Of a stretch of DNA of 34,193 nt, positions 7,389 through 16,182 are shown piece after piece (the first letter of the stretch is position 1; each line of letters begins with the position of its first letter). This DNA comes from Planctomycetota bacterium. Lineage in GTDB: Bacteria; Planctomycetota; Phycisphaerae; Sedimentisphaerales; Anaerobacaceae. The stretch covers positions 1 to 34,193 of the forward strand of contig JAGLSU010000067.1 of the NCBI GenBank assembly GCA_023135935.1. The letters are read 5' to 3'. The translations under genes were made by a program, and so were the position numbers. Below the pieces are notes generated by a model. It was not told where the DNA came from. It searched no databases and saw nothing but the letters and a program-made list of their open reading frames with translations.

Positions 7389-9437
7389 ATGGTTATCTCC
7401 TCCAAACGTGCTGAATATTTATCTCGCACCGCTTTAGCCATAAGCGTTGTGTTCTTTACCATCGTCTTACTCCTGGGTCAATGGAGTCAGTTCTTCGCCG
7501 TCTACGCTGTAAGCTATTTCATCTTAGCTACTGCCATGATTTGGGCTGTCTTATGTTTCCAGTTCCATCAAGCAGCTCTCGCCGAACAGGAAAAGCTCGA
7601 TATGTCACAGCTGACAAGTGACGAAAAAAATGCCGCTATCTTCAAAAACAAAGATGAGCACGCCTCTATGTTCGCAATGCAGCGGCGAAGACTCGAAATT
7701 TTCGAAAAATGGTTCCTCCCCGGTTTCTCCGCACTCATCGCTATATACCAATTAGCTATTGGCTACTATATTCTCAAAAAGCTCAATGCCGGACTCGAAT
7801 TATATCCAAGGCAACCACTCGTCTGTGCAATCTGCCTCACTGCCATCGCGTTCGTCAGTTTCCTTATCTCACGTTACGCTACCGGAATGTCCGCGCAAAA
7901 GCTCTGGAAACCTTTAAGAGCAGGGGGCAGTTTACTGCTCGGCACAGCATTCCTCTGTTTCGCCATAGCCATCGCTCTGGCACTGTCGCAATTCAAAATC
8001 TTCGCGGTAATAAATGTCATTAACTACGTTATACCAATCCTGCTCATCATCCTCGGCGCCGAAACCGCCTTAAACATCGTCATGGATATCTACCGCCCAA
8101 GGATAAAAGGATTCTATAGCAGAAGTGCTTTCGACAGCAGACTGCTCGGACTCATAAATGAACCAGGAGAAATATTCCGAACAGCCGCATCAACTATCGA
8201 TTACCAGTTCGGCTTCAAGGTCTCGCAGACGTGGTTCTATAAACTACTCGAAAAAGCTATCGTTCCTCTCGTACTATTCGCCGCCCTAAACCTCTATTTG
8301 CTAAGCTGCATTGTCATCGTAGCACCAAACGAACAGGCTATAATAGAGCACTTCGGCAATCCAATGAACGATGCCAAACAAGTCAGAATCATCGGACCGG
8401 GATTAGCTTTCAAATGGCCGTGGCCAATTGATATCGCGTACAAATATCCTACTAAAATGATTTCCGAAATTTATATCGGCTTCACACCAAAAGACGACGA
8501 GCACGCACATGATACCTCTTTACTCTGGGGAAAAGAACACCACGAACAAGAGGACATGCTGCTTATCGCCAGCGGACAAACAGATGAAAAAACCGGCACC
8601 GTACCCGTGAGCCTGCTCATCACCACCGTACCCATACAATACAGAGTAAAGGACTTATACTCTTATCTATACAATCATAACGAACCGAAAGAACTATTCA
8701 AATCCATCTGTTATCGCGAGCTCACAAGGCTCGCAGCAAGCACAAAAATAGAAGTCAACAATCAAGACGATATCGAAAAAAGCATACTCGGAGCTGGACG
8801 GGCACAGGCAAAAAAAATACTGACACAAAGAATACAAAATGCTGTGGACGAAGAAGGACTCGGAATAGAAATCGTCTTTTTAGGACTCCAGGGAATACAT
8901 CCGCCGCCTCAGGTTGCTGTCGATTATCAAAAAGTTGTCGGCGCCGTACAAAAAAAACAGGCACTTATACTGCGAGCCCATGCCAAGCGTAATGAAATTT
9001 TAAGCAGTCTCGCTGGCTCCGTCTCTGATGCTGAAAAACTCTATGAACTTGCTGCCAAATACCAAAACGCAAAAAACAAAAATGACACAAAACAACTCGA
9101 CATGCTTGAAAAACAATTAGATGAAGCATTCGCACAGGCAAGTGGCGAAATCTTCACAACACTAAGAGATGCACAAAGCTATTCATTCAAAAAAGCTACA
9201 CTCGCGAAAGCTACGGGACAAAGATTTGATAGCCAGCTAAAAGCATATAGAGCCGCAAAAAGTATCTATAAACGCCAGCAAAGATTGGCTGCCTTGGAAG
9301 AAACTCTCGAAAACATAAGAAAATTTGTCATCGTCACTGACGAAAACGACACACAGGTTTTTATTGTCGATGTAAAAGAAAAACTAACACCAAGTTTGTA
9401 TGAATTAGGTGGTTTTGAGGAGCAATCCGGAAAATGA
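7389..9437 (+). CDS. SPFH/Band 7 domain protein, HflK-like, with multi-TM N-terminal region
   Basis: About 290 N-terminal residues with several hydrophobic segments, then IVAPNEQAIIEHFGNP...GPGLAFKWPWPID...RELTRLAAS...LGLQGIHPP, HflK/SPFH-like. Confidence 0.8.
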   Translation: MVISSKRAEYLSRTALAISVVFFTIVLLLGQWSQFFAVYAVSYFILATAMIWAVLCFQFHQAALAEQEKLDMSQLTSDEKNAAIFKNKDEHASMFAMQRRRLEIFEKWFLPGFSALIAIYQLAIGYYILKKLNAGLELYPRQPLVCAICLTAIAFVSFLISRYATGMSAQKLWKPLRAGGSLLLGTAFLCFAIAIALALSQFKIFAVINVINYVIPILLIILGAETALNIVMDIYRPRIKGFYSRSAFDSRLLGLINEPGEIFRTAASTIDYQFGFKVSQTWFYKLLEKAIVPLVLFAALNLYLLSCIVIVAPNEQAIIEHFGNPMNDAKQVRIIGPGLAFKWPWPIDIAYKYPTKMISEIYIGFTPKDDEHAHDTSLLWGKEHHEQEDMLLIASGQTDEKTGTVPVSLLITTVPIQYRVKDLYSYLYNHNEPKELFKSICYRELTRLAASTKIEVNNQDDIEKSILGAGRAQAKKILTQRIQNAVDEEGLGIEIVFLGLQGIHPPPQVAVDYQKVVGAVQKKQALILRAHAKRNEILSSLAGSVSDAEKLYELAAKYQNAKNKNDTKQLDMLEKQLDEAFAQASGEIFTTLRDAQSYSFKKATLAKATGQRFDSQLKAYRAAKSIYKRQQRLAALEETLENIRKFVIVTDENDTQVFIVDVKEKLTPSLYELGGFEEQSGK

Positions 9438-10324
9438 AAAATTTAGCTATTACAATCTTTATCGTTTTACTAATCGCTATCATGGCACTGTGCCTCGTTT
9501 CTTTCCAGGTCAGACAGATTCAATCTGCTCTGGTTACAACCTTCGGAAAACCAACAAGGCAAATTACCGAACCGGGTTGGTATTTCAGATGGCCGGCACC
9601 AATACAAAGGGTTTACAAATTCGACTCAAGAATGAGAGTCTTTGAAACCAGCGTCGGTGAGACAACAACAAAAACTGCCGTACCAATAATTGTAAATTCC
9701 TATCTCGTTTGGAAAATTGCCCAGCCGCTTGAGTTCTTCAACTCCGTCGGAACCGTCAAAGAAGCTGAAAACAAACTAAGAAGTCAAATCAGCGATACGC
9801 AAAACAAGGTTATAGGCCAGCATTACTTCTCAGAATTCGTAAATAGTGACCAATCAAAAATCAAAATCCGGCAAATCCAGAGCGAAATGCTCACTGACCT
9901 GAAACAAGCTGTCTTGGACGATTACGGTATCGAAATCAAAACACTCGGAATAAAACAACTAAAAATCAGCGACGATGTCACAAAGGATGTCTTCGAACGC
10001 ATGAGAGCCGAAAGAAACAGAAAAACACATGCCACCATCGCTCAAGGCAAAGCACAGGCAACTAAAATCCAAACCGATGCTGATTCCAAAAAAACCGAAC
10101 TGTTAGCCGCCGCTCAGGCAAGAGCAAAAGCTATCAGAGGCCAGGGTGATGCCGAAGCTGCAAAATACTACAAAATGCTCGAAGAAGACCCCGAACTCGC
10201 CATGTTCCTCAGAGATATCGAAGCACTCAAAAAAATACTGCGGGAAAGGTCAACCATCGTCCTAAGTGCCGATACCGAACCTTTTAAACTGCTAAAACAA
10301 ATGCCGGATATAAAACCAAAATAA
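9434..10324 (+). CDS. hflC: SPFH protein, HflC-like
   Basis: SFQVRQIQSALVTTFGKPTRQITEPGWYFRWPAPIQRVYKFDSRMRVFE; GIEIKTLGIKQLKISDDVTKDVFERMRAERNRKT. Overlaps the preceding stop by 4 nt (ATGA). Confidence 0.88.
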   Translation: MKNLAITIFIVLLIAIMALCLVSFQVRQIQSALVTTFGKPTRQITEPGWYFRWPAPIQRVYKFDSRMRVFETSVGETTTKTAVPIIVNSYLVWKIAQPLEFFNSVGTVKEAENKLRSQISDTQNKVIGQHYFSEFVNSDQSKIKIRQIQSEMLTDLKQAVLDDYGIEIKTLGIKQLKISDDVTKDVFERMRAERNRKTHATIAQGKAQATKIQTDADSKKTELLAAAQARAKAIRGQGDAEAAKYYKMLEEDPELAMFLRDIEALKKILRERSTIVLSADTEPFKLLKQMPDIKPK

Positions 10325-10328
10325 TAAA

Positions 10329-11609
10329 ATGACTGAACATAACCACGACAACGAAATAGAAAACAGCTCTCAGTCGCTCCCGACCGAGCAAGCAGACACC
10401 GATCAGCTCGATGTTGCAGGGAAATCGCTCTACGATGCCCTGAAAATCAGCTTCTTCATCCTGAAGATAATTATGCTCGTACTGGTAGTACTCTTTTTTA
10501 TCTCAGGATTCAGAATGGTCGAACCGGACGAACAGGCACTCGTACTAAGATTCGGAAAAATCAGGGGCCTTGCCGAAGACAAACTTCTCAACCCGGGGCT
10601 GCACTGGATATTCCCTTATCCAATAGACGAAATCGTAAAAATCCCCGTCGCCAAAAAGATAAACCTTCCCATTAACTCTTTCTGGTACTATCAATCAAAA
10701 AAAGACATACTCGCCGGAAAGAGCTCTACCAGAGTACCAACATCACTAAATCCAATTAAAGACGGATACTGCATCATCGGCGGTGAAAAACAAACTCAAT
10801 CAATCACCGACTCCTCTGGTGACGATTACAGCATCGTACATTCAAAATGGCAACTAACTTACCAAATCGACGACCCGGAACGTTTCTATAATAATGTTTA
10901 CACAGATAGCACAAAACCGGGACAAAGCTACACCGAAGTCATCAAAAAAAGCGTAACCCCTTTACTCGAAAACATCGTCGCCGATGCCGTCGTCGATGCC
11001 ATGGTCTATTACTCAATCGACGAAGCTATTTCAAGCCAGGACAGAATCCCCAAACACGTCAAAAAACTCGTTCAGCAAAAACTCGACGATATTCAAAGCG
11101 GAATAACCGCCGTCTCACTGCAACTAACTGACATAACTTGGCCGCGACAGGTCGACAAAGTATTTATCGCTTCAATAAAAGCCAGCCAGATAAGCCAAAA
11201 GGAAATTAGCGAAGCCAAGGGATATGCGGAAAACACCCTGAACGAAACTGCCGGACCCATCGCCGCTCAACTCCTCACTGCCATTAAGGACCAAACCTCC
11301 ACACAACAGCAGTTGGACATCTTCTGGAATCAATTAGCCGGCTCCGCGCAGCAGACAATCGCCCAAGCCAGAGCTTATCGAGGAAAAATAGTCGAAGCCG
11401 CAAAAGCAAATGCTGACTACCTCAAACAAATACTGCCCCAATACCGAAAAAGACCTAAACTTGTAATTCAAAATATTTATCAGGATGCAATCGAACACGT
11501 CCTCGAAAATGCGGATGAAAAAATGGTCATTCAACCCACCATAAGTGGCAAAGGAAGGGAAATCCGGATACTACTCAATAGGGACCCCGCAATAAAGAAG
11601 GAAAAATAA
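10329..11609 (+). CDS. hflK: SPFH protein, HflK-like
   Basis: GFRMVEPDEQALVLRFGKIRGLAEDKLLNPGLHWIFPYPIDEIVKIPV, SPFH domain after a single TM. Confidence 0.82.
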   Translation: MTEHNHDNEIENSSQSLPTEQADTDQLDVAGKSLYDALKISFFILKIIMLVLVVLFFISGFRMVEPDEQALVLRFGKIRGLAEDKLLNPGLHWIFPYPIDEIVKIPVAKKINLPINSFWYYQSKKDILAGKSSTRVPTSLNPIKDGYCIIGGEKQTQSITDSSGDDYSIVHSKWQLTYQIDDPERFYNNVYTDSTKPGQSYTEVIKKSVTPLLENIVADAVVDAMVYYSIDEAISSQDRIPKHVKKLVQQKLDDIQSGITAVSLQLTDITWPRQVDKVFIASIKASQISQKEISEAKGYAENTLNETAGPIAAQLLTAIKDQTSTQQQLDIFWNQLAGSAQQTIAQARAYRGKIVEAAKANADYLKQILPQYRKRPKLVIQNIYQDAIEHVLENADEKMVIQPTISGKGREIRILLNRDPAIKKEK

Positions 11610-11623
11610 AAACAAACCAAACC

Positions 11624-13564
11624 ATGGCCCATAAACATTTACATTTTAAAGAAAACATCGACGCCGAACACACACACGGCAAGCAAATTCGCATAAGCAT
11701 CGCTCTGCTCGGAACCTTAGCCGGCGGAGTCCTCTTAATAAATAGCAGTATCGCAAGAATATTCTACGGCCGAACAAGTGACCAAGCCGAGTTTCTCGCG
11801 ATGGCCGCCGCAATATTACTCGGCGCACCAATCGTCCTGCACGCAATTAAAAGTCTCTTCAAAAAACAAATGCACATGGACGAACTCGTAGCACTCGCAA
11901 TAATCGCAGCCTTCGCAACTCAAAACTATGCTACCGCGGGAATCGTCGCGTTCTTCATGCTGCTAAGTGAACTCATGGAAAGTCGTACCGCACTCGGCGC
12001 TCGCGCCTCAATCGAATCTCTGATAAAACTCACTCCGACACAGGCAAATCTACTTGCCGAAGACGGTTCCGAAAAGGAAATAAAAGTCAGCTCACTAAAA
12101 ACCGGCGACTGTGTCCGCGTCCGACCGGGTGACAATATCCCAGCCGACGGAGAAATCGTCAACGGCCTAAGCTCCATAAACGAAGCAACAATAACTGGCG
12201 AATCTCTACCCGTCGACAAAGTACCCGGAATGCAGGTCTTCGCTGGAACAAACAATCTCACCGGTGTCCTCGATATCAAAGTAACAAAAGCCGGAAAAGA
12301 TACCACACTCGGAAAGGTTCAGTCACTAATCATACAAGCCGAGCACACAAAAATTCCCATCATGAGAATAATCGACCGCTACGTCAAATGGTACACACCA
12401 ACAATACTGATGGTCGCGGGAATCGTACTGTTCTTCACACATGATATCAACCGTGCCATCACCATCCTTGTCATCTCCTGTCCCTGTGCACTAATCCTCG
12501 CAACACCAACTGCCATGGTCGCAGCTATCTCCGCATCAGCCAGACTCGGCATACTCGTTAAAAATGTCGCCGACCTCGAAATAGCGGGAAAAATAACCGC
12601 CATAGTCTTCGACAAAACTGGAACCGTAACAACAGGCCAGCTATACGTCACAAAACTAACACCAGCCGAAGGTATCGAACCTTCCGAATTGCTCGCCACT
12701 GCCGCAGCCGCTGAACAAATGAGTAAACACCCAGCCGCAAGGGCACTGCACTTGGTCGCAAAAGAAGCTAACCTCTCATTGCCCACTGCCCAGAACTTCA
12801 AGGAAACTCCCGGAAAAGGTGTCGCCGCTCTCATCAACTCCGAAAAAATCATCGTCGGAAGAGACACCTTCCTAAAAGAAGAAAAAGTAAACATGAACAA
12901 TGTCACGGGCCCCGAACTGCACGAGGAGCAGGGCTTCAGCACACTCTACGTCGCGAAAAACTCGAAGTGTATCGGATGGATAGGCATGCAGGATAAAACA
13001 AGACCACAGGCACACCACGCAGTAAAAGAACTGCTCGACATCGGAATAAAAAGAGTTACCATGCTCACCGGTGACAGAACCGAAGTCGCAAACCGTGTCG
13101 CCGCAGAATTAGGATGCACCGATTTCAAGGCACATTGCCTGCCGCAGGACAAACTCGCTATAGTCGAACAAATCAAAGCAGATGGCCACGCAGTCGCTGT
13201 TGTCGGCGATGGTATAAACGACGCACCAGCTTTAGCTGCCGGCGACCTCGGTATCGCTATGGGTGCTGCAGGCAGTGACGTCGCTATAAATTCCGCTTCA
13301 ATCGCGCTAATGAGTAACGACCTCAAAAGACTGCCTTTCCTCATAAGACTCTCAAGAAAAACCAGGGGAATCATAAACGGAAATCTACTCTTCGGCATCA
13401 TCTTTATCATACTCGGAGTCACTGCGGCATCACTTGCTTGGCTGCCCGTTATCTATGCCGCGATGTTGCACTTCTTCGGCTCATTAGTTGTCGTCTTCAA
13501 TAGTGCTCGACTTGTCCGTTACGGAGAAGAACTCGACCACGAACCACATGTAACGTCATTATAA
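11624..13564 (+). CDS. Heavy-metal-translocating P1B-type ATPase
   Basis: SCPCALILATP (CPC motif), DKTGTVTTG phosphorylation site, TGES, MLTGDR, VGDGINDAPAL. Short His-containing N-terminus and no HMA domain. Confidence 0.95.
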   Translation: MAHKHLHFKENIDAEHTHGKQIRISIALLGTLAGGVLLINSSIARIFYGRTSDQAEFLAMAAAILLGAPIVLHAIKSLFKKQMHMDELVALAIIAAFATQNYATAGIVAFFMLLSELMESRTALGARASIESLIKLTPTQANLLAEDGSEKEIKVSSLKTGDCVRVRPGDNIPADGEIVNGLSSINEATITGESLPVDKVPGMQVFAGTNNLTGVLDIKVTKAGKDTTLGKVQSLIIQAEHTKIPIMRIIDRYVKWYTPTILMVAGIVLFFTHDINRAITILVISCPCALILATPTAMVAAISASARLGILVKNVADLEIAGKITAIVFDKTGTVTTGQLYVTKLTPAEGIEPSELLATAAAAEQMSKHPAARALHLVAKEANLSLPTAQNFKETPGKGVAALINSEKIIVGRDTFLKEEKVNMNNVTGPELHEEQGFSTLYVAKNSKCIGWIGMQDKTRPQAHHAVKELLDIGIKRVTMLTGDRTEVANRVAAELGCTDFKAHCLPQDKLAIVEQIKADGHAVAVVGDGINDAPALAAGDLGIAMGAAGSDVAINSASIALMSNDLKRLPFLIRLSRKTRGIINGNLLFGIIFIILGVTAASLAWLPVIYAAMLHFFGSLVVVFNSARLVRYGEELDHEPHVTSL

Positions 13565-13584
13565 ATCTTTGCTTGTGAAATACT

Positions 13585-14814
13585 ATGGAACATGCGATTG
13601 AAACTTTTTCTTTGACCAAAATCTTCACCGACTGGTGGGGACGTAATAGAGTCTATGCCGTCGAAGACCTCAACCTGAAAATCAAATACAATGAAGTTTT
13701 CGGCCTGCTCGGGCCAAACGGCTCAGGAAAAACCACAACTCTCAAAATGCTCCTCGGTCTGCTATACCCCACAAAGGGCAAAGCCGCCATATTTGGAGGC
13801 GACGGTACCGACCCGAAAATAAACGCACGCATCGGTTTTCTACCGGAAGAATCCTATCTATACAAATACCTGAACGCACGGGAAACGCTCGACTTTTACG
13901 GACGAATCTTCGGACTGCCTGCAAAAGTAAGAAAAATGAGAATCGAAACACTGCTCGATATGGTAGGACTAAAAACCGTCGCGAACAGACCCGTCGGAAC
14001 ATTCTCAAAAGGTATGGCCAGAAGAATCGGACTCGCTCAGGCACTCATCAACGACCCCGACCTTCTGATACTCGATGAACCCACCACCGGACTCGACCCC
14101 ATCGGCACGAGACAAATAAAGGACCTCGTAATTCAACTCGCAAAACGAGGAAAAACAATATTGCTTTGCAGCCACCTCCTCGCCGATGTCGAAGATGTCT
14201 GCGACAGAATTGCTATCCTCTATGGCGGAAAAATACAGACCGAAGGACAAGTTAAGGACCTCCTGCTGCAAACTGACAAAAAACAAATCAATATCAATAG
14301 CGGCTCCATCACTGATATCACTACCGAAAAAATTAAACGACTCATCAAAGCAGACAAAGCCGAGTGCGAAATCACTTCGCCGATGGAAAAACTCGAAACA
14401 TTCTTCATCAAAACCGTCGTCGCCGCTCAACAACAAGACAAGTCCACCAGCGGTGCCGTCAGCACTACACAAATTAGCGATTTCCTCGCCTCAAAATCCA
14501 TCGAAGAAAATATTCTCGATAAACTCGTATCAGCACCGGTATCCAAACCAACCGAATCAACAACAACTGAAAAAGTCGAACTGCTAAAAACCACCGAACC
14601 CCAACCGGACAAACAATTGCTCGAACAACTAACCAAACCCGCCGAACCCGTAAAAACCGTCTCTGCCGACGAAACAGAAACCACCGAACCACAAATTCCC
14701 GAACTGGAAAAAAACGAGAAAAATATCCTGGAACAACTCACTGACCGCTCGGCATCCAAAAACGATAACACTGAGCAAACTGATACTCAGACAGGAGAAT
14801 CAGGTGATGCATAG
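13585..14814 (+). CDS. ABC transporter ATP-binding protein with long C-terminal extension
   Basis: GPNGSGKTTTLKMLLGL Walker A, FSKGMARRIGLAQAL signature, LLILDEPTTGLDP Walker B, then about 150 residues of low-complexity tail. Confidence 0.92.
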   Translation: MEHAIETFSLTKIFTDWWGRNRVYAVEDLNLKIKYNEVFGLLGPNGSGKTTTLKMLLGLLYPTKGKAAIFGGDGTDPKINARIGFLPEESYLYKYLNARETLDFYGRIFGLPAKVRKMRIETLLDMVGLKTVANRPVGTFSKGMARRIGLAQALINDPDLLILDEPTTGLDPIGTRQIKDLVIQLAKRGKTILLCSHLLADVEDVCDRIAILYGGKIQTEGQVKDLLLQTDKKQININSGSITDITTEKIKRLIKADKAECEITSPMEKLETFFIKTVVAAQQQDKSTSGAVSTTQISDFLASKSIEENILDKLVSAPVSKPTESTTTEKVELLKTTEPQPDKQLLEQLTKPAEPVKTVSADETETTEPQIPELEKNEKNILEQLTDRSASKNDNTEQTDTQTGESGDA

Positions 14815-16168
14815 TATCTGGGCTGTCGCCAAAAACACTATAAGGCAGGCCTTGAGGATGAAAATTGCCGCCGTCTTTATTATCCTGCTGCTCGTCCTGC
14901 TGCCCGTCATGGGGCTCATAACAACCGGAGACGGAACACTAAAGGGCAGACTGCAGACATTCATAAGTTATAGCATGTCACTGACCTCGCTGCTGCTCTG
15001 CATGTTCACAATAATCGCGACAACTTTCTCGCTGACAAACGACATAAAACAAAAACAAATCTTCACCGTACTTACAAAACCAATACGACGCTCACAACTG
15101 CTGATAGGAAAATTACTCGGCGTAACAATATTAAGCTCAGCCCTCTTAGCCCTTTTCTCCGTTATAATATACACCATTGTTATTTACACACCTAAATTTT
15201 ACAACGCTTCACAAGACGAACTCAAACAAGTCAATAACGAATTCTTCACCGCCCGTGCCAGCCTGACTCCCACCGATATCGACGTCACTGACGAGGTCAA
15301 CAAACTTTACGAAAAACTCGAAAGAAACGGACAAATACCACCAAACACATCTCCGAGAGCTGTCAAAGCTCTCCTTACCATGCAGAAAAAACTCGAAAAA
15401 AGAGCTGCCGAAGTTGGCGGCGAACTGCTCTGGGAATTCAACAATGTAAAACCACTCGACCCAAATCAGTCAATCTTCGTAAAATTCAAATATGATGTCG
15501 CGGTAAACCCGCCAGACTTGCAAATCTACGGCAGATGGGTGATAGGGGACTATCGCCAGATTCAATCCGGAAAAATCGAAACACCTATCCGCTACTTCGA
15601 CCGAAAGGACCTCATCAGAACAGTCTACGAAGTCGAAGTACCAGCCGACGTCATTGCCGAAGACGGCTTCTTAGCTGTCGGATTCATAAATACCACTCTA
15701 AACGACACCGTCGTAATGTTTCCGCCTAAAGACGGACTGGAAGTACTATACAAAGCCGATACGTTCACCGCCAATTTCATCAGAGCTGCATTATTAATAT
15801 TACTCCGACTTGTCTTCCTTGCCTGCTTCGCGATACTCGCTTCGACTTTTCTCTCTTTCCCCGTAGCAATATTACTCTGCTTAACAATTTTCTCCACTGC
15901 GACCGTCAGCACGTTTATTGTCGAATCATTCGACTTCATGAGTGAAAACGTAAGCGCCGCCTATCGATATACACTAAAACCAATCATACAACTCCTCCCG
16001 CAATTTGACAAAATCAGCCCCTCAAAATTCCTGATACATGGACAACTTTTGAGCTGGTCCATGTTGGCAAAGGTCGCTGGAATTATGATTTGTATAAAAG
16101 CTGCCTTAGTCTTAATGCTTGCATTGCTAATCTTTACTTATAGGGAAATAGCCAAAGTTATAATCTAA
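14804..16168 (+). CDS. ABC-2 type permease with large extracytoplasmic insertion
   Basis: KQKQIFTVLTKPIRRSQLLIGKLLGV (paralogous to the permease at 6254-7222). About 180 polar residues between TM segments. Start overlaps the ATPase stop by 11 nt. Confidence 0.85.
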   Translation: MMHSIWAVAKNTIRQALRMKIAAVFIILLLVLLPVMGLITTGDGTLKGRLQTFISYSMSLTSLLLCMFTIIATTFSLTNDIKQKQIFTVLTKPIRRSQLLIGKLLGVTILSSALLALFSVIIYTIVIYTPKFYNASQDELKQVNNEFFTARASLTPTDIDVTDEVNKLYEKLERNGQIPPNTSPRAVKALLTMQKKLEKRAAEVGGELLWEFNNVKPLDPNQSIFVKFKYDVAVNPPDLQIYGRWVIGDYRQIQSGKIETPIRYFDRKDLIRTVYEVEVPADVIAEDGFLAVGFINTTLNDTVVMFPPKDGLEVLYKADTFTANFIRAALLILLRLVFLACFAILASTFLSFPVAILLCLTIFSTATVSTFIVESFDFMSENVSAAYRYTLKPIIQLLPQFDKISPSKFLIHGQLLSWSMLAKVAGIMICIKAALVLMLALLIFTYREIAKVII

Positions 16169-16182
16169 AACGAAAACCAATT

